From the NCBI GenBank assembly GCA_021783235.1, contig JAJXUD010000039.1:1-41038 (forward strand): a stretch of 41,038 nucleotides of DNA. The letters are read 5' to 3'. Positions 18,094 to 26,570 of this stretch are shown piece by piece. This stretch comes from Myxococcales bacterium. Its GTDB lineage: Bacteria > Myxococcota > Myxococcia > Myxococcales > JAKAPL01. Every line of letters begins with the position of its first letter. Position 1 is the stretch's first letter. The position numbers were made by a program, and so were the translations under genes. Below the pieces are notes generated by a model. The model worked only from the letters and a program-made list of their open reading frames with translations, made no database searches and was not told where the DNA came from.

Positions 18094-18594
18094 TCAGCGC
18101 GACGCGCCAGAGGCGGCGGCGTCCGCGCAGCGGAGCAGATCGAGCTTGCGACCGCCGAGTTCGAGCTCGGCGACCCCGACGGTCCAGGTCGTGCCGTGCT
18201 CGGCCGCGACGAAATGGTAGGTCGCGTCGCCGAGCGGGCCCGAGACGGGGTAGCGCTCGTTCACGTAGCCGTCATTCGCGTAGCCGCCGTTGCCGCCGCC
18301 GAGGCGGAAGTTGCTGTCGAGGCGCATGGGACCGAACAGGTGGAACCGGATCGGGCTGCCGAGCGCCTTCGCCGCCTCGGGGCAGCCCGAGAGCGCCGCG
18401 TCCATGGCCGGCCCCCAGCCGCCCATGCCGGGGCGAGAGCAGACGAGCCCGCAGGTCGGCCCGAAGATGACCTCGAAGAAGAGCAGGAAGGGCGCGAGCG
18501 TCACGAGCAGCAGGCCGGGGACGAGCGCCTTGTGCACCCCTCGCCGGACGCGATCCTCGAGCTGCTGGGCCTCGGGCCCCGTCGGTCGATTCAT
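18094..18594 (-). CDS. Membrane-anchored protein with a Coa1-like domain
   Basis: The 166-residue product has a single transmembrane helix near 25-47 (VPGLLLVTLAPFLLFFEVIFG), a short cysteine-containing stretch, and a C-terminal domain. In that domain LGSPIRFHLFG... and YPVSGPLGDATYHFVAAEHGTTWTVGVAELEL resemble the cytochrome-oxidase assembly factor Coa1 fold, in which 'VsGPxG' is typical. Such domains occur in many bacterial proteins with no oxidase link. I chose ATG 18594; a GTG at 18612 would add six residues. It lies two bases after, and convergent with, the ATP-grasp gene. Function is uncertain. Confidence 0.65.
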   Translation of the reverse strand: MNRPTGPEAQQLEDRVRRGVHKALVPGLLLVTLAPFLLFFEVIFGPTCGLVCSRPGMGGWGPAMDAALSGCPEAAKALGSPIRFHLFGPMRLDSNFRLGGGNGGYANDGYVNERYPVSGPLGDATYHFVAAEHGTTWTVGVAELELGGRKLDLLRCADAAASGASR

Positions 18595-18658
18595 TGGGGG
18601 AGAGAATCCCACGGCGAGCCCGCCGCCGTCACCCTCCTCGCCCGGACAGGAGGAAGCG

Positions 18659-18688
18659 TTGCGGTCCGGCCCGCCCGCTTGCTAGAAC
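18659..18688 (+). promoter_or_regulatory. Promoter for ispH, likely giving a leaderless mRNA
   Basis: TTGCGG (18659-18664) and TAGAAC (18683-18688), 18 bp apart, match sigma-70 moderately well. The ATG begins only seven bases after the -10, so transcription would start at or next to the initiation codon. No Shine-Dalgarno is seen, which fits. Confidence 0.5.
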
Positions 18689-18695
18689 CTGCGCC

Positions 18696-19550
18696 ATGAA
18701 GGTGACTCTCGCCCGGACCGCCGGTTTCTGCTGGGGCGTGCGCCGCACGGTCGACAAGACGTTCGAGACCATCGAGGCGGCCGCTGGGCCCGTCCAGACG
18801 CTCGGGCCCGTCATCCACAACCCCCAGGTCATCGCGCGGCTCAAGGCGGAAGGGGTCGAGGTGGCCGACCGAGTCGCCGAGGTCTCGGCCGGCACGACGC
18901 TCGTGGTCCGGACCCACGGCACGACGAAGGACGAGCTCGCCGTCGCCCGTTCGCGCGGCCTCGAGGTCGTCGACGGCACCTGCCCGTACGTCAAGGTTCC
19001 GCAGGCCTACGTGCAGCGGATGAGCCGGGACGGCTACCACGTGGTCGTCGTCGGGGACGAGAAGCACCCCGAGATCCGCGGCGTCGTCTCCTACGCCGAG
19101 GGGCCGGTGACGGTCCTCCCCGCCGGCGCGCCGCTCCCCGAGCTGCCCGGCGTCAAGAAGATCGCGGTGGTGGCGCAGACCACCCTCGTCGGCGAGGCGT
19201 TCCAGCGGGTGGTCGGCGAGTGCGCCCTGCGCTTCAAGGAGGTCCGGGCCTTCAACACCATCTGCTACGACGCCGACGAGCGGCAGGACGACGCCCGCGC
19301 GCTCGCGGCCGAGGTCGACGCGGTGGTGGTGGTCGGCGGCCGCGCGAGCGCCAACACCCGCCACCTCGCCGAGATCTGCCAGGAGCTCCAGCCTCGCACC
19401 CACCACGTCGAGACGGCCGACGAGCTGGACCCCAGCTGGTTCTCGGGCGTCGAGGTCGTCGGGGTCTCAGCCGGCGCCTCGACGCCGGACTGGGTCGTCG
19501 AGGGAGTCGTGCGGCGGCTCGAGTCGATGGCGAGCCCCACGGGGGCGTGA
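18696..19550 (+). CDS. ispH: 4-hydroxy-3-methylbut-2-enyl diphosphate reductase
   Basis: The 284-residue enzyme catalyses the last step of the MEP pathway, reducing HMBPP to IPP and DMAPP with a [4Fe-4S] cluster. The three cluster cysteines are visible: Cys12 in AGFCWGV, Cys96 in DGTCPYV and Cys190 in [41 protein letters not shown] and [15 protein letters not shown] are further family motifs. Length and start are standard. The gene appears to have its own promoter (18659-18688) and no ribosome site, suggesting a leaderless message. It lies ahead of rpsO but is separated from it by a strong promoter. Confidence 0.97.
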   Translation: MKVTLARTAGFCWGVRRTVDKTFETIEAAAGPVQTLGPVIHNPQVIARLKAEGVEVADRVAEVSAGTTLVVRTHGTTKDELAVARSRGLEVVDGTCPYVKVPQAYVQRMSRDGYHVVVVGDEKHPEIRGVVSYAEGPVTVLPAGAPLPELPGVKKIAVVAQTTLVGEAFQRVVGECALRFKEVRAFNTICYDADERQDDARALAAEVDAVVVVGGRASANTRHLAEICQELQPRTHHVETADELDPSWFSGVEVVGVSAGASTPDWVVEGVVRRLESMASPTGA

Positions 19551-19583
19551 GCGCTCCGTCGCTCAGTCGCCCGCTCGCCTTCG

Positions 19584-19613
19584 TTGACACCCCCCCTCCT
19601 CCGCGACTATAAA
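19584..19613 (+). promoter_or_regulatory. Near-consensus sigma-70 promoter for rpsO-pnp-dut
   Basis: A perfect TTGACA (19584-19589) and TATAAA (19608-19613) are separated by 18 bp. This is the best sigma-70 match I found in the window, as expected for a ribosomal protein operon. Transcription would begin near 19620. A small CCGC-CTTC-GCGG hairpin (19617-19628) lies at the 5' end of the message. Confidence 0.85.
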
Positions 19614-19680
19614 GAGCCGCCTTCGCGGAGGACCCGTGGGGGCGAGTGTCGTCGCGGGCGGCAGAACGGAGAAGAGTTCC

Positions 19681-19950
19681 ATGGCGTTGGTGCAAGAGCG
19701 GAAGGCCGAGCTGATCACGAAGTATCGGACGCACGAGACGGACACGGGTTCGCCCGAGGTCCAGATTGCGCTCCTCACCGAGCGGATCGGCTACCTGACG
19801 GAGCACTTCAAGGGCCACGCCAAGGATCACCACTCGCGCCGCGGGCTCCTCAAGCTCGTCGGTCAGCGCCGCCGCCTGCTCGACTACCTCCGCACGAAGG
19901 ACGGTGGTCGTTACAAGAAGGTCATCGAGGAGCTCGGCATCCGGAAGTAA
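19681..19950 (+). CDS. rpsO: 30S ribosomal protein S15
   Basis: The 89-residue protein is S15, which binds 16S rRNA early in assembly of the 30S platform. The sequence has the family core: [46 protein letters not shown] and [21 protein letters not shown] (19670-19678) precedes the ATG at 19681; an upstream in-frame start at 19636 would add 15 residues not found in S15. The near-consensus promoter gives a leader of about 60 nt. The pnp gene follows after a 289-nt structured region, the classic rpsO-pnp arrangement. Confidence 0.98.
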   Translation: MALVQERKAELITKYRTHETDTGSPEVQIALLTERIGYLTEHFKGHAKDHHSRRGLLKLVGQRRRLLDYLRTKDGGRYKKVIEELGIRK

Positions 19951-19957
19951 GCCCGGT

Positions 19958-20117
19958 CCCGAGGCGTTTGGCCTCGGGGAGGGAAGTAGGCATGGCCCCC
20001 TCGCGCGTCGTCCCGCGCGAGAGGCCGGCGAACAGGTGAGGGCCCGCGAAGCGGGCGAGGCGGCCGGCGGGAGGTTTTTGGTTTCCGCTCCGACGCCCCC
20101 TGGAGACAGGGGGCGTC
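19958..20117 (+). promoter_or_regulatory. Structured pnp leader with four hairpins
   Basis: Four perfect stems lie in tandem in the rpsO-pnp gap. The first is CCCGAGGC/GCCTCGGG (19958-19978, loop GTTTG), eight bases after the rpsO stop. The second is CTCGCGCG/CGCGCGAG (20000-20021) and the third GCCCGC/GCGGGC (20042-20056, loop GAA). The fourth is an 11-bp stem at 20092-20117 closed by a GAGA tetraloop of the GNRA class. A 14-bp GC palindrome follows at 20202-20215. None has a T-tract. In E. coli the equivalent region is an RNase III-cleaved hairpin through which PNPase represses its own synthesis. Similar processing here is an inference from structure and synteny. Confidence 0.7.
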
Positions 20118-20239
20118 CGACCAGGGATCAAGAGCCTTCCGGCGCGCGACCCTCCGCGGCCCTCCGAAAACGACAGGCTGGAGAGCGCGAGGCGTCCGAA
20201 ATGGCGCCGGCGCCACCGCCCCAGGAAGGGCAGGACCCC

Positions 20240-22372
20240 ATGGAAGCGAAGCGATTCAGCGTCAAGGTCGGCGAGCGCGACCTCATCATCGAGACCGGCA
20301 AGGTGGCGAAGCAGGCGGACGGCTCTGCCTGGATTCGCTACGGCGAGACGGTCGTCCTCGTGACGGCGGTCAGCATGAAGGAGCGGAAGGAAGGCATCGA
20401 CTTCTTCCCCCTGACGGTCGACTACCAGGAGAAGATGTTCGCCGCGGGCCGCATCCCGGGCGGCTACTTCCGCCGCGAGGGGCGCCCGACCGAGAAGGAG
20501 ACGCTCACCTCGCGCCTCGTCGACCGCTCCTGCCGGCCGCTCTTTCCCGAGGGCTATGGGAACGAGACGCAGGTCATCGCCTCGGTCCTTTCGATGGACC
20601 TCGAGAACGAGGGCGACGTGCTCGCCCTGACCGGCGCCTCGGTGGCGCTGACGCTCTCGGACATCCCCTGGGGCGGGCCGCTCGCGGGAATCCGCGTGGG
20701 CCGAAAGAACGGCCAGTTCATCGCGAACCCGACCCTCTCGGAGCGGGCCGAGTGCGACCTCGACGTCGTCATGGCCGCTTCGCGCGACGCCATCGTGATG
20801 GTGGAGGGCGGCGCCAAGGAGGTTCCGGAGAGCGTGATGGTGGAGGCCTTGCTCTTCGGCCACAAGGCGGCCCTGCCGGTGGTCGAGGCGCAGGAGCGGA
20901 TGCGCGCCGAGATCGGCAAGAAGAAGCGCGCCTTCGACGCGCCGAAGAACGACGAGGCGTTCCGCGCGAAGGTGCGCGCCCTCGCCTGGGACCGGATCGC
21001 CAAGGCCTACGCCATCGGCGAGAAGATCGAGCGCTACGCCGCCCTCTCCGAGGTCAAGAAGCAGATCTTCGTCGAGCTGGGCGAGGCGGTGGTGGGGCGC
21101 GAGAAGGAAGCGAAGGGGATCCTCGAGGACCTCAAGTACGAGTACATGCGCGGCATGATCGTCAACGAGGGGCGCCGCATCGCGGGCCGCCGCCACGACG
21201 AGATCCGCAAGATCAGCTGCGAGGTCGGGGTTCTCCCCCGCACGCACGGCTCGGCGCTCTTCACGCGCGGCGAGACGCAGGCGATCGTCGTGACCACCCT
21301 CGGGACCTCGGACGACGAGCAGCGGATCGAGCAGCTGACCGGCCAGTCGTTCAAGAAGTTCATGCTGCACTACAACTTCCCGCCGTTCTCGGTGGGCGAG
21401 GCGAAGCCGCTTCGCTCGGCCGGTCGGCGTGAGATCGGCCACGGCGCGCTGGCGGAGCGGGCGCTCCGGCAGGTGCTGCCCGCCGAGGAGAAGTTCCCCT
21501 ACACGATCCGCGTCGTCTCGGACATCCTCGAGTCGAACGGGTCGTCGTCGATGGCCTCGGTCTGCGGCGGCTGCCTCGCGCTGATGGACGCGGGCGTGCC
21601 GATCCAGTCCCCAGTGGCGGGCATCGCCATGGGGCTCATCAAGGAGGGCGAGAAGGTCGCCATCCTCTCCGACATCCTCGGCGACGAGGACCACCTCGGC
21701 GACATGGACTTCAAGGTCTGCGGGACCAAGGGCGGCATCACCTCGATCCAGATGGACATCAAGATCGCGGGCGTCGACCAGGGCATCCTGTCGCGGGCGC
21801 TCGAGCAGGCCCGGGCGGGCCGCGTCCACATCCTCGAGAAGATGCTCGCCGCGCTCGCGGAGCCGCGCCCCGAGATCAACCAGTACGCGCCCCGGATCAC
21901 GACGATCAAGATCCGGCCGGAGCGGATCAAAGACGTCATCGGACCCGGTGGCAAGGTGATCAAGGACATCATCGCCCGCACCGGCTGCTCCATCAACGTC
22001 GAGGACGACGGATCGGTGTCGATCGCCTCCTCGAACCAGCAGCAGGTGGATCAGGCGATCAAGATGGTGAAGGCGCTCACCCAGGACGCCGAGGTCGGCA
22101 AGGTCTACCTGGGCACGGTCCGCAAGATCGTCGAGTTCGGCGCCTTCGTGGAGATCTTCCCGGGCACCGACGGTCTCATCCACATCTCCGAGCTCTCCGA
22201 CAAGCGCGTCAAGAACGTCACCGACGTCTTGCACGAGGGTGACGAGGTGCTCGTGAAGTGCCTCTCCATCGACCGCCAGGGCAAGATCCGGCTGTCGCGC
22301 AAGGAGGCGCTCGCGGCGGCGGCCGGCGGCGAGGCCCCGAAGCCCGCGGGCGACGAGCCGAAGAGCGCCTGA
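20240..22372 (+). CDS. pnp: Polyribonucleotide nucleotidyltransferase (PNPase)
   Basis: The 710-residue enzyme degrades RNA 3' to 5' by phosphorolysis and is a core of the degradosome. Two RNase PH domains are evident: the first (about 10-145) with [33 protein letters not shown], and the catalytic second (about 320-545) with [22 protein letters not shown] domain ([20 protein letters not shown], about 555-610) and an S1 domain ([33 protein letters not shown], about 620-690) follow. Length and domain order are normal. AGGAAGG precedes ATG 20240; upstream in-frame extension is leader sequence. It is preceded by a hairpin-rich leader and directly abuts dut. Confidence 0.98.
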   Translation: MEAKRFSVKVGERDLIIETGKVAKQADGSAWIRYGETVVLVTAVSMKERKEGIDFFPLTVDYQEKMFAAGRIPGGYFRREGRPTEKETLTSRLVDRSCRPLFPEGYGNETQVIASVLSMDLENEGDVLALTGASVALTLSDIPWGGPLAGIRVGRKNGQFIANPTLSERAECDLDVVMAASRDAIVMVEGGAKEVPESVMVEALLFGHKAALPVVEAQERMRAEIGKKKRAFDAPKNDEAFRAKVRALAWDRIAKAYAIGEKIERYAALSEVKKQIFVELGEAVVGREKEAKGILEDLKYEYMRGMIVNEGRRIAGRRHDEIRKISCEVGVLPRTHGSALFTRGETQAIVVTTLGTSDDEQRIEQLTGQSFKKFMLHYNFPPFSVGEAKPLRSAGRREIGHGALAERALRQVLPAEEKFPYTIRVVSDILESNGSSSMASVCGGCLALMDAGVPIQSPVAGIAMGLIKEGEKVAILSDILGDEDHLGDMDFKVCGTKGGITSIQMDIKIAGVDQGILSRALEQARAGRVHILEKMLAALAEPRPEINQYAPRITTIKIRPERIKDVIGPGGKVIKDIIARTGCSINVEDDGSVSIASSNQQQVDQAIKMVKALTQDAEVGKVYLGTVRKIVEFGAFVEIFPGTDGLIHISELSDKRVKNVTDVLHEGDEVLVKCLSIDRQGKIRLSRKEALAAAAGGEAPKPAGDEPKSA

Positions 22373-22819
22373 GTGACTCCCCAGGTGAAGGTGCGGCGGG
22401 TCGCCCAGCGCGGCGACCCGCTGCCTCTCCCCCGCTACCAGACCGACGGCGCCGCTGGCGCCGATCTCCACTCCGACGCGGAGCTGACCCTCCGTCCGGG
22501 CGAGCGGCTGCTCGTGCCGACCGGGCTCGCGCTCGAGATCCCGCCCGGCTTCGAGGGGCAGGTCCGGGCCCGAAGTGGTCTCGCGCTGCGGCACGGGCTC
22601 GGACTGCCGAACGCGCCGGGGACCATCGACTCGGACTACCGGGGCGAGCTGCAGATCCTGCTCGTCAACTGGGGAACCGAGCCCGTGACGATCCGGCGCG
22701 GCGATCGGGTGGCGCAGCTCGTCATCGCGCCCGTCGCCCGCGCGCAGTTCGTCCTGGACGACGATCACTCGGAGAGCGCGCGGGGCGCGGGCGGCTTCGG
22801 CCACACCGGCCACCGCTGA
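22373..22819 (+). CDS. dut: Deoxyuridine 5'-triphosphate nucleotidohydrolase
   Basis: The 148-residue enzyme converts dUTP to dUMP, keeping uracil out of DNA. The five trimeric dUTPase motifs are present: [11 protein letters not shown] (1), [11 protein letters not shown] (2), [18 protein letters not shown] (3, with the catalytic Asp), GDRVAQLVI (4) and [10 protein letters not shown] (5). Motif 5 has His where Ser is usual. The GTG start begins at the base after the pnp TGA, so translation is coupled. A short cUUCGg-loop hairpin lies 33 nt downstream. Confidence 0.96.
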   Translation: MTPQVKVRRVAQRGDPLPLPRYQTDGAAGADLHSDAELTLRPGERLLVPTGLALEIPPGFEGQVRARSGLALRHGLGLPNAPGTIDSDYRGELQILLVNWGTEPVTIRRGDRVAQLVIAPVARAQFVLDDDHSESARGAGGFGHTGHR

Positions 22820-22851
22820 GGGCTGAACCAGCCGCTGGGTTGCTCGGATCT

Positions 22852-22863
22852 GTCCTTCGGGAC
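22852..22863 (+). terminator. Short UUCG-loop hairpin after dut
   Basis: GTCC-TTCG-GGAC forms a small stem with the very stable cUUCGg tetraloop, 33 nt beyond the dut stop. It may end or protect the rpsO-pnp-dut message, but four base pairs without a T-tract is weak evidence. Confidence 0.3.
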
Positions 22864-22912
22864 GTAGCCGTGCTAAGACGCTGGGGTTTTAGCCTGTCTG
22901 GAGCCCCGACAC

Positions 22913-25252
22913 TTGCTCTGCTACCGCTGCGGCAGCCATGTCCCCGACGGAAGCGAGGCCTGCGGCTCCTGCGGCCAGCGTTTCGACGCCACGCTCCGCG
23001 GCGGCAAGACGGGGACCTTCCAGCGCCGCAAGCTCGCGGAGCTCGAATCGGCGGGCGTCAAGATCGGCGAGCTGCTCGCGGGCCGCTACGAGGTCAAGTC
23101 GCTCGTCGGGCAGGGGCCGCTCGGCGTGGTCGTCCGCGCGCTCGACCGAGAGGTGGACGTCGAGATCGGCCTCAAGCTCGTGGCGCCGCGGCTCCTCCAG
23201 TCCGTCGACGAGCGGAACGAGTTCTTGCGGCTCCTGCGGCAGGCGAAGCGGCTGTCGCACCCGAACCTGGTCCGCGTCTACGAGATGGGCGTGCTCGAGG
23301 GGGAGGGTGACTCCGGTCGCCCCTTCTTCACGATGCAGCTGCTCGACGGGCTGACGCTGCGCCGGGTCATCGATCTGCGGCGGGAGAAGTCGCAGCCGTT
23401 CAACCTCCGGGAGGTCGAGCCGATCGTGGCGCAGATCGCGCTCGCGCTCGAGCACGTCAAGGACGGCGGCCCCCACGGCGACATCAAGCCGGACAACGTC
23501 ATCGTCCTGCCCGACCTGCTCAAGGTGACGGACTACGGCCTCGGGCCCGCGATCCCGCGGTTGCCGTTCGTCGCGGCGCAGCGCGCCCGCAAGGCGGACG
23601 TCTACCTCTCACCCGAACTGCTCGCCGGCAGGGCCATCGACGCGCGGGCGGACGTCTTCTCGATTGGCGCGATCCTGGGCGAGCTGCTCGCCGGCGTGCT
23701 CCCGTCGAGCCAGGGGCCCACCCACGAGCTGCGCTCCCGCAACCCGGAGCTCCCGCCGGCCATCGAGGCGATCTACCGCCGCGCCGTCGCGTCGAACCCC
23801 GACTCCCGCTTTCCGACCGCGGGCGATCTCGCGGGTGAGCTGCTCGCGATCGCCGAGAAGACCGCTCCTCCGCTGCCAAAGACCGCCCCGGCGGCCCCGG
23901 CCGTCTCGCCGCCGCGTCGGCCGGCGCCGCCGCCGCCGCCCTTGGACCTCACGCCCGCGGACGGGGGGCCGGTGCAGCCGCGAGCGGAGGAGCCGACCAT
24001 CCGTGCGGTAAAGCCTCCACCGCCTCCTCCCGAGCCCTCCGTGCCGCCGCCGGCCCAGCAGACGAAGCCGGGCCGGGCGGCGCCGTCTCGCCCGAGCGCG
24101 GCGGGGTCGCTCGCCATCGAGCCGGGGGCCCGGCCGGGACGGAAGGCGCCGCCTCCGCCTCCGCCGGTAGAAGAGCGGGGAAGCCGGCGCGGGATCTGGG
24201 TCGGTCTCGCGCTGGTGGCGCTCGCGGCGACGGGCTTCCTCGGCTACAGCGCCTTCGAGAGCTGGAAGGCGGAGGAGCTGCATCGCCTGCGGGAGAGCGT
24301 GCGCGCGGATCTCGCGAACCGAGGTGCCGACGCGGGCGGCGGGGCGGTTGCCGCCACGGGTAGCGCGGCGCAGCCGGCGGGCACGACGTTGCCGCCTGGG
24401 CCGGCTCCGACGACCGCGGCCCCGGTTCCGGCGGCGCCCTCGGCCGCGGCAGCGCCCGCGAACCCGACCGCGGCCCCGATCTCTCCGGCGAACCCGACCG
24501 CGCCCGTGGCCCCAATCGAGACCCCGATCGCGACCGCGGCCCCGACCCCCGAGAGCTCGCCCGCGGATGCGGGGGCGGGGTCGACCGCCGCCGCGAATCC
24601 GACGGCCGCCGCGACGGCCGTCCAGAGCGCGCCGGCCAGGCGACGGTCCGAGCATTCGGTCGCCGCCGCGGAGTCGGGTGGCACGAGCTGCCCGCCTGGA
24701 ATGCGCTTCATCCGCCCGGGCAGCGCGGTCGTGGGGACTCCGGCCAGCGACGATCTCGGCAACTTCGGCGACCGGCCGGCGCGTCGGGTCTCGGTCCACG
24801 GCTACTGCATCGACCTCTACGAGTACCCGAACCGCGCCGACGCGAAGCCGCTCGTCGGGGTCAGCTACGGCTCGGCGGAGACGGCGTGTGGGCGCGACGG
24901 CAAGCGGCTCTGCAGCGAGGTCGAGTGGGAGAAGGGCTGCAAGGGGCCCGACGACAGCCGGTTCCCGTACGGAGAGCGGTTCGACGGATCCGCGTGCAAC
25001 GACGCCAAGGGCGGGGTTCGCGTGGCCGGGAGCTTTTCTCGCTGCCGCTCGGGCTACGGCCTCTTCGACATGTCGGGCAACGCGGCCGAGTGGACCTCGA
25101 CCCGCTTCGAATCCGGCGTCTCGGACCGGACGGTCAAGGGTGGGGCCTACGACGGGCAGGACTCGGATCTGCGCTGCTCGGCACGCCAGAACCGGCCGCC
25201 GAGCAGCCGCGCGGCGACGGTCGGCTTCCGCTGCTGCGCCGAACCCCGGTGA
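22913..25252 (+). CDS. Zinc-ribbon / kinase-like / transmembrane / FGE-fold fusion protein
   Basis: This 779-residue fusion has four parts. Residues 1-21 are a zinc ribbon (Cys3, Cys6, Cys17, Cys20). Residues about 58-315 form a protein-kinase-like domain with Lys88, HGDIKPDN (His188-Gly-Asp190) and DYG at 207-209 in place of HRD and DFG. A Pro/Ala-rich linker (about 320-420) leads to one transmembrane helix (about 426-448). After a low-complexity segment comes a formylglycine-generating-enzyme/SUMF1-like fold (about 590-778: CPPGMRFI, RLCSEVEWEKGCKG, YGLFDMSGNAAEWT, VGFRCC). The usual first active-site cysteine of FGE appears to be Asp, so this outer domain probably binds rather than oxidises. 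The start is TTG 22913, with GGAG nine bases upstream; no ATG or GTG is available between the preceding stop and the zinc ribbon. purB follows 10 bp later. Confidence 0.88.
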   Translation: MLCYRCGSHVPDGSEACGSCGQRFDATLRGGKTGTFQRRKLAELESAGVKIGELLAGRYEVKSLVGQGPLGVVVRALDREVDVEIGLKLVAPRLLQSVDERNEFLRLLRQAKRLSHPNLVRVYEMGVLEGEGDSGRPFFTMQLLDGLTLRRVIDLRREKSQPFNLREVEPIVAQIALALEHVKDGGPHGDIKPDNVIVLPDLLKVTDYGLGPAIPRLPFVAAQRARKADVYLSPELLAGRAIDARADVFSIGAILGELLAGVLPSSQGPTHELRSRNPELPPAIEAIYRRAVASNPDSRFPTAGDLAGELLAIAEKTAPPLPKTAPAAPAVSPPRRPAPPPPPLDLTPADGGPVQPRAEEPTIRAVKPPPPPPEPSVPPPAQQTKPGRAAPSRPSAAGSLAIEPGARPGRKAPPPPPPVEERGSRRGIWVGLALVALAATGFLGYSAFESWKAEELHRLRESVRADLANRGADAGGGAVAATGSAAQPAGTTLPPGPAPTTAAPVPAAPSAAAAPANPTAAPISPANPTAPVAPIETPIATAAPTPESSPADAGAGSTAAANPTAAATAVQSAPARRRSEHSVAAAESGGTSCPPGMRFIRPGSAVVGTPASDDLGNFGDRPARRVSVHGYCIDLYEYPNRADAKPLVGVSYGSAETACGRDGKRLCSEVEWEKGCKGPDDSRFPYGERFDGSACNDAKGGVRVAGSFSRCRSGYGLFDMSGNAAEWTSTRFESGVSDRTVKGGAYDGQDSDLRCSARQNRPPSSRAATVGFRCCAEPR

Positions 25253-25262
25253 GGTGCTCCAG

Positions 25263-26570
25263 ATGATCGAACGCTACTCCCGGCCCGAGATGGCGGCGCT
25301 CTGGACGGCGGAGGCCCGCTACTCGCGCTGGCTCGAGATCGAGCTCGCGGCCTGCGAGGCGATGGCCGACCGTGGGCTCGTCCCCCGCGCGGCGGCGATC
25401 GCCTGCCGGGCGCGCGCCGGCGCGATCGGGCCGAAGGACGCGCTTCGCATCGAGGAGATCGAGCGGACGGTGAAGCACGACGTCATCGCCTTCCTCACCT
25501 TCATGGAGGAGCGGATCGGGCCCGAGGCCCGCTTCCTGCACCTCGGGATGACCTCCTCCGACGTGCTCGATAGCTCGCTGTCGCTGCAGCTCCAGGCGGC
25601 CGGCAAGCTGCTCCTCGCGGGCCTCGACGCCTCGCGCGAGGCGGTCAAGCGGCGGGCCCTCGAGCACCGGCGGACCCCGATGATCGGCCGCTCTCACGGC
25701 ATCCACGCCGAGCCGATCACCTTCGGCCACAAGCTCGCCATCTGGTACGACGAGCTCGGCCGCGGCCGGCTGCGGCTCGAACGGGCCCTCGAGGCGGTGC
25801 GGGTGGGGAAGATCTCCGGCGCGGTCGGCACCTTCGCGAACGTTCCGCCGGAGGTGGAGGAGGCGGTCTGCCAGCGGCTCGGGCTGAACCCGGCGCCGGC
25901 GAGCTCGCAGATCGTGCAGCGCGACCGGCACGCCGAGTTCTTCTCCGCCCTGGCGCTGCTCGGAGCCTCGCTCGAGAAGTTCGCCGTCGAGATCCGCCAT
26001 CTACAGCGGACCGAGCTGCGCGAGGCCGAGGAGCCGTTCACGGCGGGGCAGAAGGGCTCGTCGGCGATGCCCCACAAGCGCAACCCGATCCTCTCGGAGA
26101 ACCTGACGGGGCTCGCCCGGCTGCTGCGCGGCTACGCCCTGAGCGCGCTCGAGGACGTCGCGCTCTGGCACGAGCGCGACATCTCCCATTCGTCGGTCGA
26201 GCGGGTCATCGCTCCCGACGCGACGGTCCTGCTCGACTTCATGCTCCATCGCTTCGCGCGGCTCGTGGGCGACCTGCGCGTCTACCCGGAGCGGATGCGC
26301 GAGAACCTCGGGATGACGCGCGGGATCGTCTTCTCGCAGCAGCTCCTCCTCGAGCTCGCGCGCCGCGGGATGGCGCGGCAAGAGGCCTACGTGCTGGTCC
26401 AGCGCAACGCGCTCCGGGCGCTCGACGAGGGGATCGACTTCGAGCGGGCGCTCCTCGCCGACGCCGACATCCGCGCCGTCCTCGGAGAGCAGGAGATCCA
26501 TGCCTGCTTCGACGTCGAGCGGCAGCTGCGCCACGTGGACGTCATCTTCCGGCGGGTCTTCGGGGAGTAG
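25263..26570 (+). CDS. purB: Adenylosuccinate lyase
   Basis: The 435-residue enzyme acts twice in purine synthesis, cleaving SAICAR and adenylosuccinate to release fumarate. Fumarase/aspartase superfamily motifs are clear: [39 protein letters not shown] and the signature [17 protein letters not shown] (about 265-281). Length is standard. GAGGTG precedes ATG 25263, ten bases after the kinase-like gene, so they may share a transcript. Its 3' end overlaps the convergent selenoprotein-candidate gene by 29 bp. purC lies about 2 kb downstream on the other strand. Confidence 0.97.
   Translation: MIERYSRPEMAALWTAEARYSRWLEIELAACEAMADRGLVPRAAAIACRARAGAIGPKDALRIEEIERTVKHDVIAFLTFMEERIGPEARFLHLGMTSSDVLDSSLSLQLQAAGKLLLAGLDASREAVKRRALEHRRTPMIGRSHGIHAEPITFGHKLAIWYDELGRGRLRLERALEAVRVGKISGAVGTFANVPPEVEEAVCQRLGLNPAPASSQIVQRDRHAEFFSALALLGASLEKFAVEIRHLQRTELREAEEPFTAGQKGSSAMPHKRNPILSENLTGLARLLRGYALSALEDVALWHERDISHSSVERVIAPDATVLLDFMLHRFARLVGDLRVYPERMRENLGMTRGIVFSQQLLLELARRGMARQEAYVLVQRNALRALDEGIDFERALLADADIRAVLGEQEIHACFDVERQLRHVDVIFRRVFGE

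Noticed and set aside
24190-25252. Active sulfatase-modifying enzyme
   Set aside because: The first catalytic cysteine seems absent, and no sulfatase gene is near.
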